From Cepaea nemoralis (Eukaryota > Mollusca > Gastropoda > Stylommatophora > Helicidae), in contig JACEFZ010012653.1 of NCBI GenBank assembly GCA_014155875.1, positions 206,001-270,000 on the forward strand: 64,000 nucleotides of DNA, in the 5' to 3' direction. The translations under genes were made by a program, and so were the position numbers. Shown piece by piece: positions 21,300 through 32,091 of this stretch. The notes beneath the pieces were generated by a model. It made no database searches. It saw only the letters and a list, made by a program, of their open reading frames with translations, and was not told where the DNA came from. How positions within the stretch are numbered: the first letter of the stretch is position 1; each line of letters starts with the position of its first letter.

Positions 21300-21615
21300 A
21301 AGAATCCAGTTGTGTTGTAAGAAATGTGTATTGTTGGATGTTTAGGGGAAATTGTTTGCTGTACGAAATGTGAGTTGTTGGAGGTTTGAGGAAAATTGCT
21401 TGTTATAAGAAATGTGAGTTGTTGTAGGTCTGGGGGAAATTGTTTTCAGAAATGTGAGTTGGTGGAGGTTTGTGGAAAATTGTTTGTTTTCAGAAATGTG
21501 AGTTGTTGGAGGTTTGAGGAAACTTGTTTGTTGTAAGAAATGTGAGTTGTTGGAGGTTTGGGGAAAATTTTTGTAACAAATGTGAGTGGTTGGAGGTTTG
21601 GGGGAAATGATCGGT
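21300..21615 (+). repeat. Minisatellite of about 42-46 bp, 7 copies
   Basis: Units built on AGAAATGTGAGTTGTTGGAG, then GTTTGGGGAAAATTGTTTGT. Copies vary in length by a few bases. Confidence 0.85.
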
Positions 21616-21779
21616 AAAAATTACCCATATAATTAAAAAGATATCTTTGTCTCTACATTGCTGCCTAAATATGTGTAGGATTCTGCCTCGTTATACTGGC
21701 ACTCTAGTGAACTAATATATACACCACTCTATGCTGAAATTAACAAACAAATATTATCTTCTTTTTCGTCGTTTATGCC

Positions 21780-21910
21780 CAACTGTGGGATATTCCCCCA
21801 ACCACCTCACACCAAGCTATCTATCCCACGTATCTCCATCAATGTCCTCCCACATTACTTATTTCCATTTCTTCCTCTCCTCTCCATATGTTTATTATGC
21901 CGAGCGAGAA
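21780..21910 (-). pseudogene. Possible LINE tail fragment, paired with 28966-29080
   Basis: The plus strand CCCCCAACCACCTC, TATCTATCCCA, CTTATTTCC and CCTCTCCTCTCC aligns by eye with 28972-29080. On the minus strand this reads as a degraded basic tail (H-M-E-R-R-G-R-N here, H-G-E-E-R-G-R-N there). It may be a LINE C-terminus or another dispersed repeat. Confidence 0.4.
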
Positions 21911-22420
21911 CATGTATGAAGTTTATGTACGGTACACATAAGTAGACCATTGTATGAAAACAATCACTGACTGTATATAACTTACTTATCAGAAACTTTT
22001 CCACTCGCGCCCCACTTTCCCACTCACCGCCACCCGACAACAATTATGCAAGTTACCGAACGGTCCACGCTGTTATCACACGAAATAAACTCCGACCGCT
22101 CACTGCTGGGGTTAGTCTGGCAGTCTGGGCATTCTGTTGGCGCGAGAGATAATCAACGCGTTTCGTGTTCTCTAACATTTCAACGGAAATCCCACGTGCG
22201 CTTTACTTCTGTGTGTGCAGTTGTTTACAAGTGTTGGTAGTTCTGTTTGTTGTTTGCAGTGGCTCTGTTTGTTGGCTGGAGTGGCTCTGTTTGTTGGATT
22301 TTAGTGGTTCTGTTTGTCATGGCGCTGATTGTAAAGGGGAGAGTTGGTGGATTAAATTCGGTGTTTGTGGTAAGTAACAATTTATTTAGATTAATGTGTG
22401 TTAATAAAACAAACAGTGAA
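21911..22420. other. Mixed-composition spacer, nothing recognised
   Basis: About 500 bp with no clear frame or repeat except three GGCTCTGTTTGTTG-like words at 22235-22320. It leads into the satellite. Confidence 0.5.
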
Positions 22421-22429
22421 TTCAAAAGT

Positions 22430-25135
22430 TACTTCTATTATAACACAGCAAGTTTATCAGTTACTCTTCGTATAAAACAGTAAGTTGATCCCTTACTATT
22501 TCTATTAAACACGAAGTTGATCAGCAACAATCTCTATTATACAATAATTGTATCAGTAACTATCTGTACTACACAGTAACTTGATCAATGACTACCTGTA
22601 TTACACAGTAAGTTGATCAATGACTATCTGTATTACACAGTAAGTTGATCAATGACTATCTGTATTACACAGTAAGTTGATCAATGACTATCTGTATTAC
22701 ACAGTAAGTTGATCAATGACTATCTCTATTACACAGTAAGTTGATCAATGACTATCTGTATTACACAGTAAGTTGATCAATGACTATCTGTTTTCGCAGT
22801 AAGTTGATCAATGACTATCTGTATTACACAGTAAGTTGATCAATGACTATCTGTATTACACAGTAAGTTGATCAATGACTATCTGTATTAAACAGTAAGT
22901 TGATCAATGACAATCTGTATTACACAGTAAGTTGATCAATGACTACCTGTATTACACAGAAAGTTGATCAATGACTACCTGTATTACACAGAAAGTTGAT
23001 CAATGACTACCTGTATTACACAGTAAGTTGATCAATGACTACCTGTATTACACAGTAAGTTGATCAATGACTATCTGTATTACACAGTAAGTTGATCAAT
23101 GACTACCTGTATTACACAGTAAGTTGATCAATGACTATCTGTATTACACAGTAAGTTGATCAATGACTATCTGTATTACACAGTAAGTTGATCAATGACT
23201 ACCTGTATTACACAGTAAGTTGATCAATGACTATCTGTATTACACAGTAAGTTGATCAATGACTATCTGTATTACACAGTAAGTTGATCAATGACTATCT
23301 GTATTACACAGTAAGTTGATCAATGACTATCTCTATTACACAGTAAGTTGATCAATGACTATCTGTATTACACAGTAAGTTGATCAATGACTATCTGTTT
23401 TCGCAGTAAGTTGATCAATGACTATCTGTATTACACAGTAAGTTGATCAATGACTATCTGTATTACACAGTAAGTTGATCAATGACTACCTGTATTACAC
23501 AGTAAGTTGATCAATGACTATCTGTATTACACAGTAAGTTGATCAATGACTATCTGTATTACACAGTAAGTTGATCAATGACTATCTGTATTACACAGTA
23601 AGTTGATCAATGACTATCTCTATTACACAGTAAGTTGATCAATGACTATCTGTATTACTCAGTAAGTTGATCAATGACTATCTTTATTACACAGTAAGTT
23701 GATCAATGACTATCTGTATTAAACAGTAAGTTGATCAATGACTATCTGTATTACACAGTAAGTTGATCAATGACTACCTGTATTACACAGAAAGTTTATC
23801 AATGACTACCTGTATTACACAGAAAGTTGATCAATGACTACCTGTATTACACAGTTAGTTGATCAATGACTACCTGTATTACACAGTAAGTTGATCAATG
23901 ACTACCTGTATTACACAGTAAGTTGATCAATGACTACCTGTATTACACAGTAAGTTGATCAATGACTATCTGTATTACACAGTAAGTTGATCAATGACTA
24001 TCTGTATTACACAGTAAGTTGATCAATGACTATCTCTATTACACAGTAAGTTGATCAATGACTACCTTTATTACACAGAAAGTTGATCAATGACTATCTG
24101 TATTACACAGTAAGTTGATCAATGACTACCTGTATTACACAGAAAGTTGATCAATGACTACCTGTATTACACAGAAAGTTGATCAATGACTATCTGTATT
24201 ACACAGTAAGTTGATCAATGACTACCTGTATTACACAGAAAGTTGATCAATGACTACCTGTTTTACACAGTAAGGGGATCAATGACTACCTGTATTACAG
24301 AACAAGTTGATAAATTACTATTTGTAATACACAAGTAAATCAGTTACTATCTTTGTTACACTTTGTATTACATAATAAGTTGATAAGTTACTATCTATAT
24401 TACAAAACAAGTTTATTAGTTACTAACTGTATTACACAACAAACTGACCAGTTACTATCTGTATTACACAATAAATTGATCAGTTACTATCTGTATTACA
24501 CAATAAATTGACCAGTTACTATCTGTATTACACAATAAATTGACCTGTCACTATCTGTATTACACAATAAATTGATCAGTTACTATCTGTATTACACAAT
24601 AAATTGATCAGTTACTATCTGTATTAAACACTAAATAGATCAGTTACTATCTGTATTACACAATAAATAGATCAGTTACTATCTGTATTACACAATAAAT
24701 AGATCAGTTACTATCTGTATTACACAACAAATAGATAAGTTACTATCTGTATAACAAAACAATTTGATCAGTTACTATCTGTATTAAACAATAAGTTGAT
24801 CATTTACTATCTGTATAACAAAACAATTTGATCAGTTACTATCTGTATTAAACAATAAGTTGATCATTTACTATCTGTATAACAAAACAATTTGATCAGT
24901 TACTATCTGTATAACATAACAATTTGATCAGTTACTATCTGTATAACAAAACAATTTGATCAGTTACTATCTGTATTAAACAATAAGTTGATCATTTACT
25001 ATCTGTATAACAAAACAATTTGATCAGTTACTATCTGTATAACATAACAATTTGATCAGTTACTATCTGTATAACAAAACAATTTGATCAGTTACTATCT
25101 GTATAACAAAACAATTTGATCAGTTACGCCTTGTA
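22430..25135 (+). repeat. 32-bp satellite array with two subfamilies
   Basis: The core (about 22560-24290, about 54 copies) is CAGTAAGTTGATCAATGACT then ATCTGTATTACA. The distal part (about 24300-25135) is a sister subfamily, CAGTTACTATCTGTATTACA then CAATAAATTGAT. A rare variant with TGTTTTCGCAGT occurs at 22791 and 23398, 607 bp apart. That is 18 monomers of 32 plus one of 31, so a 19-mer block was duplicated. Monomers degrade outward, typical of unequal crossing-over. Each core unit holds a TGATCA palindrome. Confidence 0.95.
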
Positions 25136-25139
25136 TTAC

Positions 25140-25365
25140 ACAAAAAGTGACTCGATGCAATTATCTCGGAACAGTCAAAACATCTGATGGGAGATGCCTT
25201 GAAGAGATTAGAACAAGAATCGCCATGGCGAAAGTAACCTTTAGCAAGATGAAAACATTCTTACCAATAAAAAGATGTCGATTAAAACGAGAAAAAGAGT
25301 GTTGAGAGGATACATAGAGCCTATTCTTTTGTATGGATATGAAACTTTTACAATTATATCAGGTA
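25140..25365 (+). pseudogene. LINE RT thumb fragment inside satellite
   Basis: Encodes CNYLGTVKTSDGRCLEEIRT, RIAMAKVTFSKMK, then VLRGYIEPILLYGYE with a frame slip. It matches 31130-31365 and the homologous part of the 49.7-50.6 kb LINE (FRYLGTFITSDGRC). Satellite-like TATTATACAG words resume after it. Confidence 0.7.
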
Positions 25366-25758
25366 CTATCTATCTGTATTATACAGGAAGTTGATCAGTT
25401 ACTATTCGAATTACACAATAAATTGATCAGTTACTCTTTTCTTTTACCTAATAAATTGTTTAACTACATCTTTCATTACACAGCATTTTGATTTGTTTTT
25501 TCTTGTATTACGTTTAAATTAATCAGTTACCTATTACATAGTAAGGTGATCATTCACGCTTTGTATCACACAGTACGTTTGTTCAGTAAATTGATAACAT
25601 ACTCTTTATGTTGTGAAGTGCGCTGATCACTATATCTATAACACAACACAGTGGTCAACTACACTTTGTATTACCTTGTAAGTTGATACAATGATATTTT
25701 CTATTACATTGTAAGTTGATGAAAAGATACTTTGTATTACACTGTAAGCTGATCAAAC
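25366..25758 (+). repeat. Degenerate satellite continuation
   Basis: Spaced TGTATTACAC...GTAAGTTGAT words continue at about 35-50 bp intervals. This is the decayed edge of the 32-bp array. Confidence 0.7.
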
Positions 25759-25759
25759 G

Positions 25760-26370
25760 ATTCATTCATTCTGTAGCATGTCCACTGCAGAACCTCCCTC
25801 CCATAACAACCTTCCGGAAGAAAACCTCTCGATCACAAGAAAGATGTCCCGCTTCCGATACACCCATCTGGAGATCATCCGCCACATCCTGCACCCATCT
25901 TCTCTTTGGCCTTCCTGTTCCTCTCTTCTCAGACATATACCCCTCCAGTATTGTTCTCTCCAAACTTTCGTGACGTTTCAAGTGACCAAAATATATCAAT
26001 TTTCTTTGTTTTATCGTATTTAATAGCCAGCCTTCTTGAATATTCAGCTCTTGAAGTATGGATTTATTTGTTCTTTTCTTTGTCCAAGATATTCTTAGAA
26101 CTTGTCTATAGCATTTATATGCAAAGGCATGTATGCGCTTTTCAGCTTGTTTTGTAAGTGTTCAGGTCTCACAGGCGTATGTTGCAATGGGAAAGATGCA
26201 TGCTCTTAACAATCTACTTTTGTAGTTCTATCTGTCCCACTCCACAATTTATTCAGTTGTTTTAGTCTTTGAAGAGCAATAGACATTCATCTTTTAATTT
26301 CTTTTATTGTGTCACCATTGTTGGTAATCAATGACCCAAGATATTCGAAATTAAACGATGTTTTGTAATG
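25760..26370 (-). pseudogene. LINE C-terminal half, degraded
   Basis: On the minus strand a thumb-like segment (NYLGSLITNNGDTIKEIKRR, near 26330-26270) is followed by broken frames. A clean tail comes next: FGHLKRHESLERTILEGYM, RGTGRPKRRWVQDVADDL (25999-25766). It shares a family with 11836-12130. No RT palm is present, and the flanks on both sides are degenerate satellite. Confidence 0.7.
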
Positions 26371-26660
26371 TATTGTAGGTTGATAAAACAATACTTCGTA
26401 TTAGCAATAGTATTACCATGAAAGTTAATAAAACAATACCTCGTATTACCTTGAAAGTTGATAAAACAATACTTCGTATTACCTTGAAAGTTGAAGAAAA
26501 ATAAATACTTCGTATTACCTTGAAAATTGATAAAACAATACCTCGTATTACCTTGAAAGTTGATAAAACAATACCTCGTATTACCTTGAAAGTTGGTAAA
26601 ACAATACTTCGTATTACCTTGAAAGTTGATAAAACAATACTTTGTATTACGTTGTAAGTT
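26370..26660 (+). repeat. 33-bp tandem repeat derived from the satellite, 8-9 copies
   Basis: Units TTACCTTGAAAGTTGATAAA then ACAATACCTCGTA repeat with few changes. The word order (TATTAC, AAGTTGAT) resembles the 32-bp satellite, so this looks like a local re-amplification of a degenerate monomer. Confidence 0.85.
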
Positions 26661-26760
26661 GGAACTCTTCTCTGGCTGCTGAGGATGGGGACGGAGCGCT
26701 TATGGGAATGCCCCGAATGCTGTAATGTCGGTTCCTAAATCAATCAGTCAATCAATCAAA
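26661..26760 (+). pseudogene. 3' end of an RNase H LINE with AATC tail
   Basis: The segment encodes L-L-W-L-L-R-M-G-T-E-R-L-W-E-C-P-E-C and ends GTCGGTTCCTAAATCAATCA then (GTCA/ATCA)n. The same end occurs inverted at 32045-32170. This is a severely 5'-truncated insertion of about 100 bp. Confidence 0.7.
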
Positions 26761-26909
26761 ACGATAATGTGTATTACACTGATCGCTTATTTCTTTTGTT
26801 ATACATTAAACTGATCAGTTACTCTTTGTAATAAACAGTAGCTTGATCCGTTAGTCTATGTGTTAGTGCGTTGATAAATTGCTCTTTATATTACACAATA
26901 AGTTTGTCA

Positions 26910-28746
26910 GTCAGGTCTTAGTCAGATATGACTGAGCTACCGTATAACAGTAGACGGTACTACCTGGTCTCTGTTAGCGCCGAACGTTGGGCGGCGCTTA
27001 CCAAACCCGACACCCCACATTGTGCCAACGGCTTCGGGCGGAAGAGCGCAATTGGGAGGGTACAAGCCTTACCCTGGTGCGAGGAAATGCAAGCTAAAGA
27101 CAAAATTGTCATGGCAGGGCAGACCAGGCCCTAAGCCTTGGTTGGCGACTGGTCTAGGATCGAAGCTCCGACAGGCGGACAGTTAGAGCATTGCTTTGCT
27201 GATCCGGCAGCTTCTGCAGCTTGTCTTGTTCCAGATGTAGGGGTGTTACCTTTCCTCTGGAGTGAACTAGGCAGGCCGAGAGAGGGATCATGCTGCATGG
27301 GCAACACATGATCTCTATATTTTAGCCCAGGCTTTGTATATTCTCATTGCGACAAATGCAAGAAAAATGCCGTGAACAGAATCAACCACTGTTTATTGCC
27401 TTCATCGACCTCACAAAGGCATTTGATTTGGTCAGTCGTGAGGGTCTGTTCAAGGCACTAAAGAAGATTGGCTGCCCACCAACTCTTCTGTCCATTGTGG
27501 AATCATTCCACACAGGCATGAAGTGTATAATCAAGTTTGATGGTGCAACTTCTGAAGAATTTGAAATCAAGAGTGGAGTTAAGCAAGGTTGTGTACTAGC
27601 TCCCACCCTCTTTGGAATATACTTTTCACTTCTACTGAAATATGCATTTCGTGATCAGGATGGTAGTATATACATTCACTCACGCTCAGATGGCGGCCTC
27701 TACAATGCTCAGAGATTGAAGGCTAAGACCAAAATTAGGAGGGTACTGATCAGAGAGTTGCTTTTTGCAGATGATGCTGCAGTTACGACCCACTCTGAGG
27801 AAGAATTGCAATGTCTACTATCTGCATTCTCCAATGCTTGTTCTGAATTTGGTTTAACAATTAGCAAAAAGAAGACACAGATTATGTCACAAGGTGCACA
27901 TGAGGTACCATCAATCTTTATTGACGACGCCGAACTAGAGATAGTAGACCATTTTACATATCTAGGATCAGTGGTAAATAGCAAATTATCCCTAGATCAG
28001 GAAATCAACATCCGGATTGGTAAGGCAGCAACAACAATGAACAGGTTAAGAAAAAGAGTCTGGGAGAACAGGAAGCTTACTGCCAAAACAAAAGTCCTTG
28101 TCTATCAAGCCTGTGTCCTTAGTACTCTTCTCTATGGCAGTGAAACCTGGACAACTTACTCACACCAAGAGAACAATTTAAACAGCTTTCATATGCGGTG
28201 TCTGCGAAGAATTCTTGGTATTAAGTGGCAAGACAAAATCACAAATACTGAAGTATTGGAAAGATCAGGTTGTGTGACAGTTTATTCCATGCTCAGTCTT
28301 CGTAGACTTAGATGGATAGGACATCTTAGGAGGATGGATGATGGTAGAATACCAAAGGATATCTTTTTGGTGAATTACAGATGGGTAAGAGATCTCAGGG
28401 TCGGCCTCTACTACGATACAAAGATGTGTGTAAGCGGGACATGATTGATACAGGCATTGATAATGCACATTGGGAGCAAGTCGCCGCTGAACGTGTTGCA
28501 TGGAGGGCAAATATCAGAAATGGAATAAAGTCAAAGGAGAAAATTATTGCAGAAAAGTCGCACACCAAGCGTTTGAGACGTAAGATGGTGCATGATGGTG
28601 GAAATGACATGTTCACATGCACCCACTGTGAACGGACATTTACAGCGCAAATTGGCCTTATCAGTCACACTCGCTACCGCCATAGTTAAAAGTTATTATG
28701 CCTTTTTAAAGCACAAACTATCGTCTGTCAAGACGGCAAGGTGCCA
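26910..28746 (+). mobile_element. Zinc-finger LINE copy B, internally deleted
   Basis: Begins with one 82-bp leader monomer (TCAGATATGACTGAGCTACC, near 26922). A GC-rich leader shared with the 60.7-61.4 kb element follows, ending CCCAGGCTTTGTATA at about 27340. The next bases, TTCTCATTGCGAC, are already inside the RT (SLRQMQEK), so the endonuclease and early RT are missing. The 3' end is the shared GTCTGTCAAGACGGCAAGGT motif then GCCAAT. Inserted in the degenerate satellite. Confidence 0.85.
27341..28689 (+). pseudogene. LINE reverse transcriptase (copy B) with C-terminal zinc finger
   Basis: RT motifs run in order: LFIAFIDLTKAFDLVSREGL (the first catalytic Asp in FIDLTKAFD), GVKQGCVLAPTLFGIYFS, and LLFADDAAV near 27765 (catalytic pair). 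Then come FTYLGSVVNS, YGSETW and RLRWIGHLRRMDDGRIPKD. A one-base frame change near 28365-28381 shifts into MGKRSQGRPLLRYKDVCKRD. The chain ends in a finger TCTHCERTFTAQIGL...H..YRH. The frame is otherwise open for over 360 codons. Because early RT is absent, the copy cannot encode a complete enzyme. Any initiation codon would be non-canonical. Confidence 0.88.
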
Positions 28747-28965
28747 ATGGAATACACAATAAGTTCACAGGATGAGACAGTGTTTAACATATTACGTTGA
28801 TAACTTATTCCTTGCATTACACTGTAAGCTGATCAATTATTCCTTCGTTTACAAATAATTTGATCGTGTATTTCTTATATTATACAGTAAGTTTATTAAA
28901 TACTCGTTGTGCCAAATAATAAGTTGATTATCTGCGTCTTGTATTACACAGAGAATTGATTATTT
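28747..28965 (+). repeat. Degenerate satellite on the far side of LINE copy B
   Basis: TTACACTGTAAGCTGATCAA- and CAGTAAGTTTATTAA-type words continue the 32-bp satellite theme after the LINE. This shows that the LINE interrupted the array. Confidence 0.7.
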
Positions 28966-29250
28966 ACTCCAACTCCCCCAAGTCCTCCTATCTTTTGCTA
29001 TCCCATGCACCTCTCACCATGCCCTCCCTGTATTATTCATTTATGTTTCTACCTCTCTTCTCCGTGTGTTTTATATCTTCCTCTTTTTCTTTTGCCCTGT
29101 CGGTTCCACACAAAGGACGTCCTAGTTATTCTATTCTCAGGTTTCCCAAAGTGTGCCTTACCTACAGCAAGCGTCTTCTCATCGGTTTTTGGTCTGTTAG
29201 GCTTTATTTAGTTCTCTCCAAGGGCGCCTTTTTTGGTGATTCTGTTATAC
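28966..29250 (-). pseudogene. Possible LINE tail fragment
   Basis: Homologous to 21780-21910 over about 100 bp, then about 150 bp unmatched in this window. The minus-strand reading is basic (EERGRN) with stops. Low information. Confidence 0.35.
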
Positions 29251-29429
29251 CGTTTTAGTGCATGATGTGGTACGGCCTGTTACGGGTTAACAGTTTGCGT
29301 GCATGTGGTATATATCCTGTTGTACCATTTCGTATTGTACTGTCTCGTGTTGTACCATTGTATATTGTATCGTCTCTTGTTGTACCATTTGTTATCGTAC
29401 CGCTTATTATTGTAAGAAATGTAGGTATG

Positions 29430-30060
29430 TGATCGCTTGTTGTACCGTCTCTTGATGTACTGTCTCTTGCTGTATCACCAGCTGTTGTACCGTCTCTTGC
29501 TATATCGCAAACTGTTGTACCGTCTCTTGTTGTACCGTCACTTGATGTACTGTCTCTTGCTGTACCACCAGCAGTTGTACCGTTCATGTTGTACCGTACC
29601 TTATAGTAGCACAAGTTGTTGTACTGTTCATATTGTACCGTCTCTTGTAGTAGCGCAAGCTGTTGTACCGTTCATGTTGTACCCTCTCTTGTTGTATCAC
29701 CAGCTGGTATACCGTTCATGCTGTACCGTCTCTTGTTGTATCGCCAGCTGTTGTACCGTTCATGTTGTACCGTATCTTGTTGTATCGCCAGCTGTTGTAC
29801 CGTTCATGTTGTACCGTCTCTTGTTGTATCGCCAGCTGTTGTAGCGTTCATGCTGTACCGTCTCTTATCGTATCGTCTTTTGCTTTGCCATCCTTGCTGT
29901 ACCGTCTCTTCCTGTATCGTTTCTTGTTGTACCGCCTTATAACATTTCTTGTTTTACCATCGTTTGTTGTACCATCTCTTATTGTACTGTCCCATCATCA
30001 CTTCATTGTTCCCTTACGTATTGTACCGTCTCGTGTTGTATCGTCCTTGTTGTACCATCA
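29430..30060 (+). repeat. 44-bp minisatellite (TTGTACCGT-rich)
   Basis: The unit TCTCTTGTTGTATCGCCAGC then TGTTGTACCGTTCATGTTGTACCG repeats at 44-bp spacing (GCCAGCTG at 29743 and 29787). It is itself built of TTGTACCGT/TTGTATCGC sub-units. Open Y-R/L-L-Y frames are artefacts. Confidence 0.9.
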
Positions 30061-30114
30061 GGACCGTGCCCTGCTATGATACAGAGAGGCGGCTGCATCA
30101 GGCGGCACCATAAA

Positions 30115-30145
<31 letters not shown>
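30115..30145 (+). repeat. Poly-G tract, 31 bases
   Basis: A pure run of 31 G separates two parts of the TTGTACCGT minisatellite. Its length may be unreliable in sequencing. Confidence 0.9.
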
Positions 30146-30147
<2 letters not shown>

Positions 30148-30264
30148 TAAGCAGCGAAATCAAAATACAATAGAACCATTCAATAATTAGACATCTTTAC
30201 GCAACGCTTTAAGGGGCGGTATTTCGAAGACTTACACTATACTGAGAAAATCTACCGCAAGGTC

Positions 30265-30490
30265 CTGTGCACCATCACTTGTTGTACCATCTCTCGCTGT
30301 ACCGTTTGATCATCACTTTATTGTACCGTCTCGTGTTGTACCATCCTTGTTGTATCCATCTTGTTGTACCGTCCTTGTTGTACCGCCGCATCAAAACTTC
30401 AGTGTTCCGTTACTTATTGTACAGTCTCGTCTTGTACCATCCTTACTGTACCGCCTCTTGTTGTACCGTCCTTGTGTACAGTTTCCTGAT
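30265..30490 (+). repeat. Second block of TTGTACCGT-type minisatellite
   Basis: Same TTGTACCATC/TTGTACCGTC words as 29430-30060. The intervening 200 bp including the poly-G look like an insertion or rearrangement. Confidence 0.8.
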
Positions 30491-30834
30491 GTGTTATCTC
30501 CCACTAAACAACCATAATTCACCAACACACCTACTAATACTGTTACCATGTATTCTCGATTTCCCCCAACCTTCAGCCGCGCGGCCTCATCTTTTGCCGC
30601 CTGGGGGAATTTTGGCGGTCGGGATATTCAAAGTTCTCCCGCACTTTTGAAAGTCAAATGTAAGGAAGATTAATGAAGAGATCGGGGAGAGGGAGGAGGC
30701 ACATTTCACGGGTTTATTTATTAGCACTTGAAATCCCAGAGAACTTGTATTATGTGATAGGATCTCCCTCGCGTGCCCAACACATCGCGTCCCGTGTCTA
30801 TTTACTTCTACATTTGGTTAGCCTATTCTGAATA
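30491..30834. other. Spacer, nothing recognised
   Basis: About 340 bp without a domain-bearing frame. The sequence GGGCAGATTTTGGCGGTC-like motifs near 30600 match nothing else here. Confidence 0.45.
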
Positions 30835-31020
30835 AATCTGGCTTGTCCAACAAGCGTCTGCTGCGAAGGAGCAGCGAACACGATTCACAGTCTCGTTTAC
30901 GGCGTTCAAATACAGCTGCAGGCGATTTGGAAGCACGCCGTCTTGTGCTGTTTTTTTTTTTTGAGCAATTATATGTGCATCGGTCGTTCAGAAAATAATT
31001 TCGTAAGCTGCAACATTTAG
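30835..31020 (+). mobile_element. S1-like SINE, partial
   Basis: CAGCTGCAGGCGATTTGGAA, then a T run, GTGCATCGGTCGTTCAGAAA and ATAA match the middle of the copies at 36070 and 61480 (GGTCGTTCAGAAGGCAA). No clear tail. Confidence 0.5.
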
Positions 31021-31129
31021 TAGATGTGGTTTGCCGTACATAGTGAAAACTAGGGTTGGAATTAAATTGTAAGAAGACAGATTATGGTCGTCACAAGGAA
31101 GAAGGAAATACCACAATGTAATATACGGG

Positions 31130-31365
31130 TAAATTAGAATATTCTTAAATACTTGAATCGGTACAATTACCTAGGAACTGTCATAACATCTGAAAGGATG
31201 TGCCTTGAAGAGATTAGAACAAGAATCACTGTGGCGAAGGTAGCCTTTTGCAAGATGAACAACATACTGATCAAAAATATGATGTCAATTGTAACGTGAC
31301 AAACAGTGTTGAAGTGCTACATAGACCTTGTAAGTTTCTATGGATGTGAAGCGTGGACAATAAGC
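31130..31365 (+). pseudogene. LINE RT thumb fragment
   Basis: Encodes NRYNYLGTVITSE-like residues, then R-T-R-I-T-V-A-K-V-A-F-C-K-M and VLKCYIDLVSFYGCEAWT with breaks. Same family and segment as 25140-25365. It ends where the zinc-finger LINE 3' end (inverted) begins at about 31370. Confidence 0.65.
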
Positions 31366-31451
31366 CATTCATTCATTGGCACCTATCCGTCTTGACAGAC
31401 GATAGTTTGGTACATTGTGCTTCAAAAAGGCTTACTTAATAACTACGAACC

Positions 31452-32049
31452 ATGGCGGTGGTGAGTGTGGCTGATAAGGCAAATTTGTGCTGTAAATGTT
31501 CGTCCACAGTGGATGCATGTGAAAACATGGTCATTTCAACCATCATTCACCATCTTACGTCTCTCACGCTCTGTGTGTGCTTTATCTGCAATCATTTTCT
31601 CTTTTGTCTTTATTCCATTTCTGATAGTTACCCTCCATGCAACACGTTCAGCGGCAACTTGCTCCCAAGGTGCATTATCAATGCCTGTATCAATCATGTC
31701 CCGCTTACACACATCTTTGTATCGTAGTAGAGGCCGATCCCTGAGATCTCCTACCCATCTGTAATTCAGCCAAAAAAAGATGTCCTTTGGTATTCTACCA
31801 TCATCCATCCTCCTAACGTGTCCTATCCATCTAAGTCTACGAAGACTGAGCATAGGAATACACCGTCACACAACCTGATCTTTCCAATACTTCAGTATTT
31901 GTGACTTTGTCTTGCCACTTAATACCAAGTATTCTTCGCAGACACCGCATATGAAAGCTGTTTAAACGTTTCTCTTGGTGTGAGTAAGTTGACCAGGTTT
32001 CACTGCCAAAAAGAAGAGTACTAAGGACACAGGCTTGGTAGACAAGGAC

Positions 32050-32091
<42 letters not shown>

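Noticed and set aside
22430..25135. CRISPR-like array of regular repeats
   Set aside because: The units are contiguous 32-bp monomers without unique spacers, no cas genes are present, and the context is eukaryotic.
30267..30650. 127-codon plus-strand frame
   Set aside because: Mostly minisatellite-derived Y-R/L-L-Y repeats, with no domain in the remainder.
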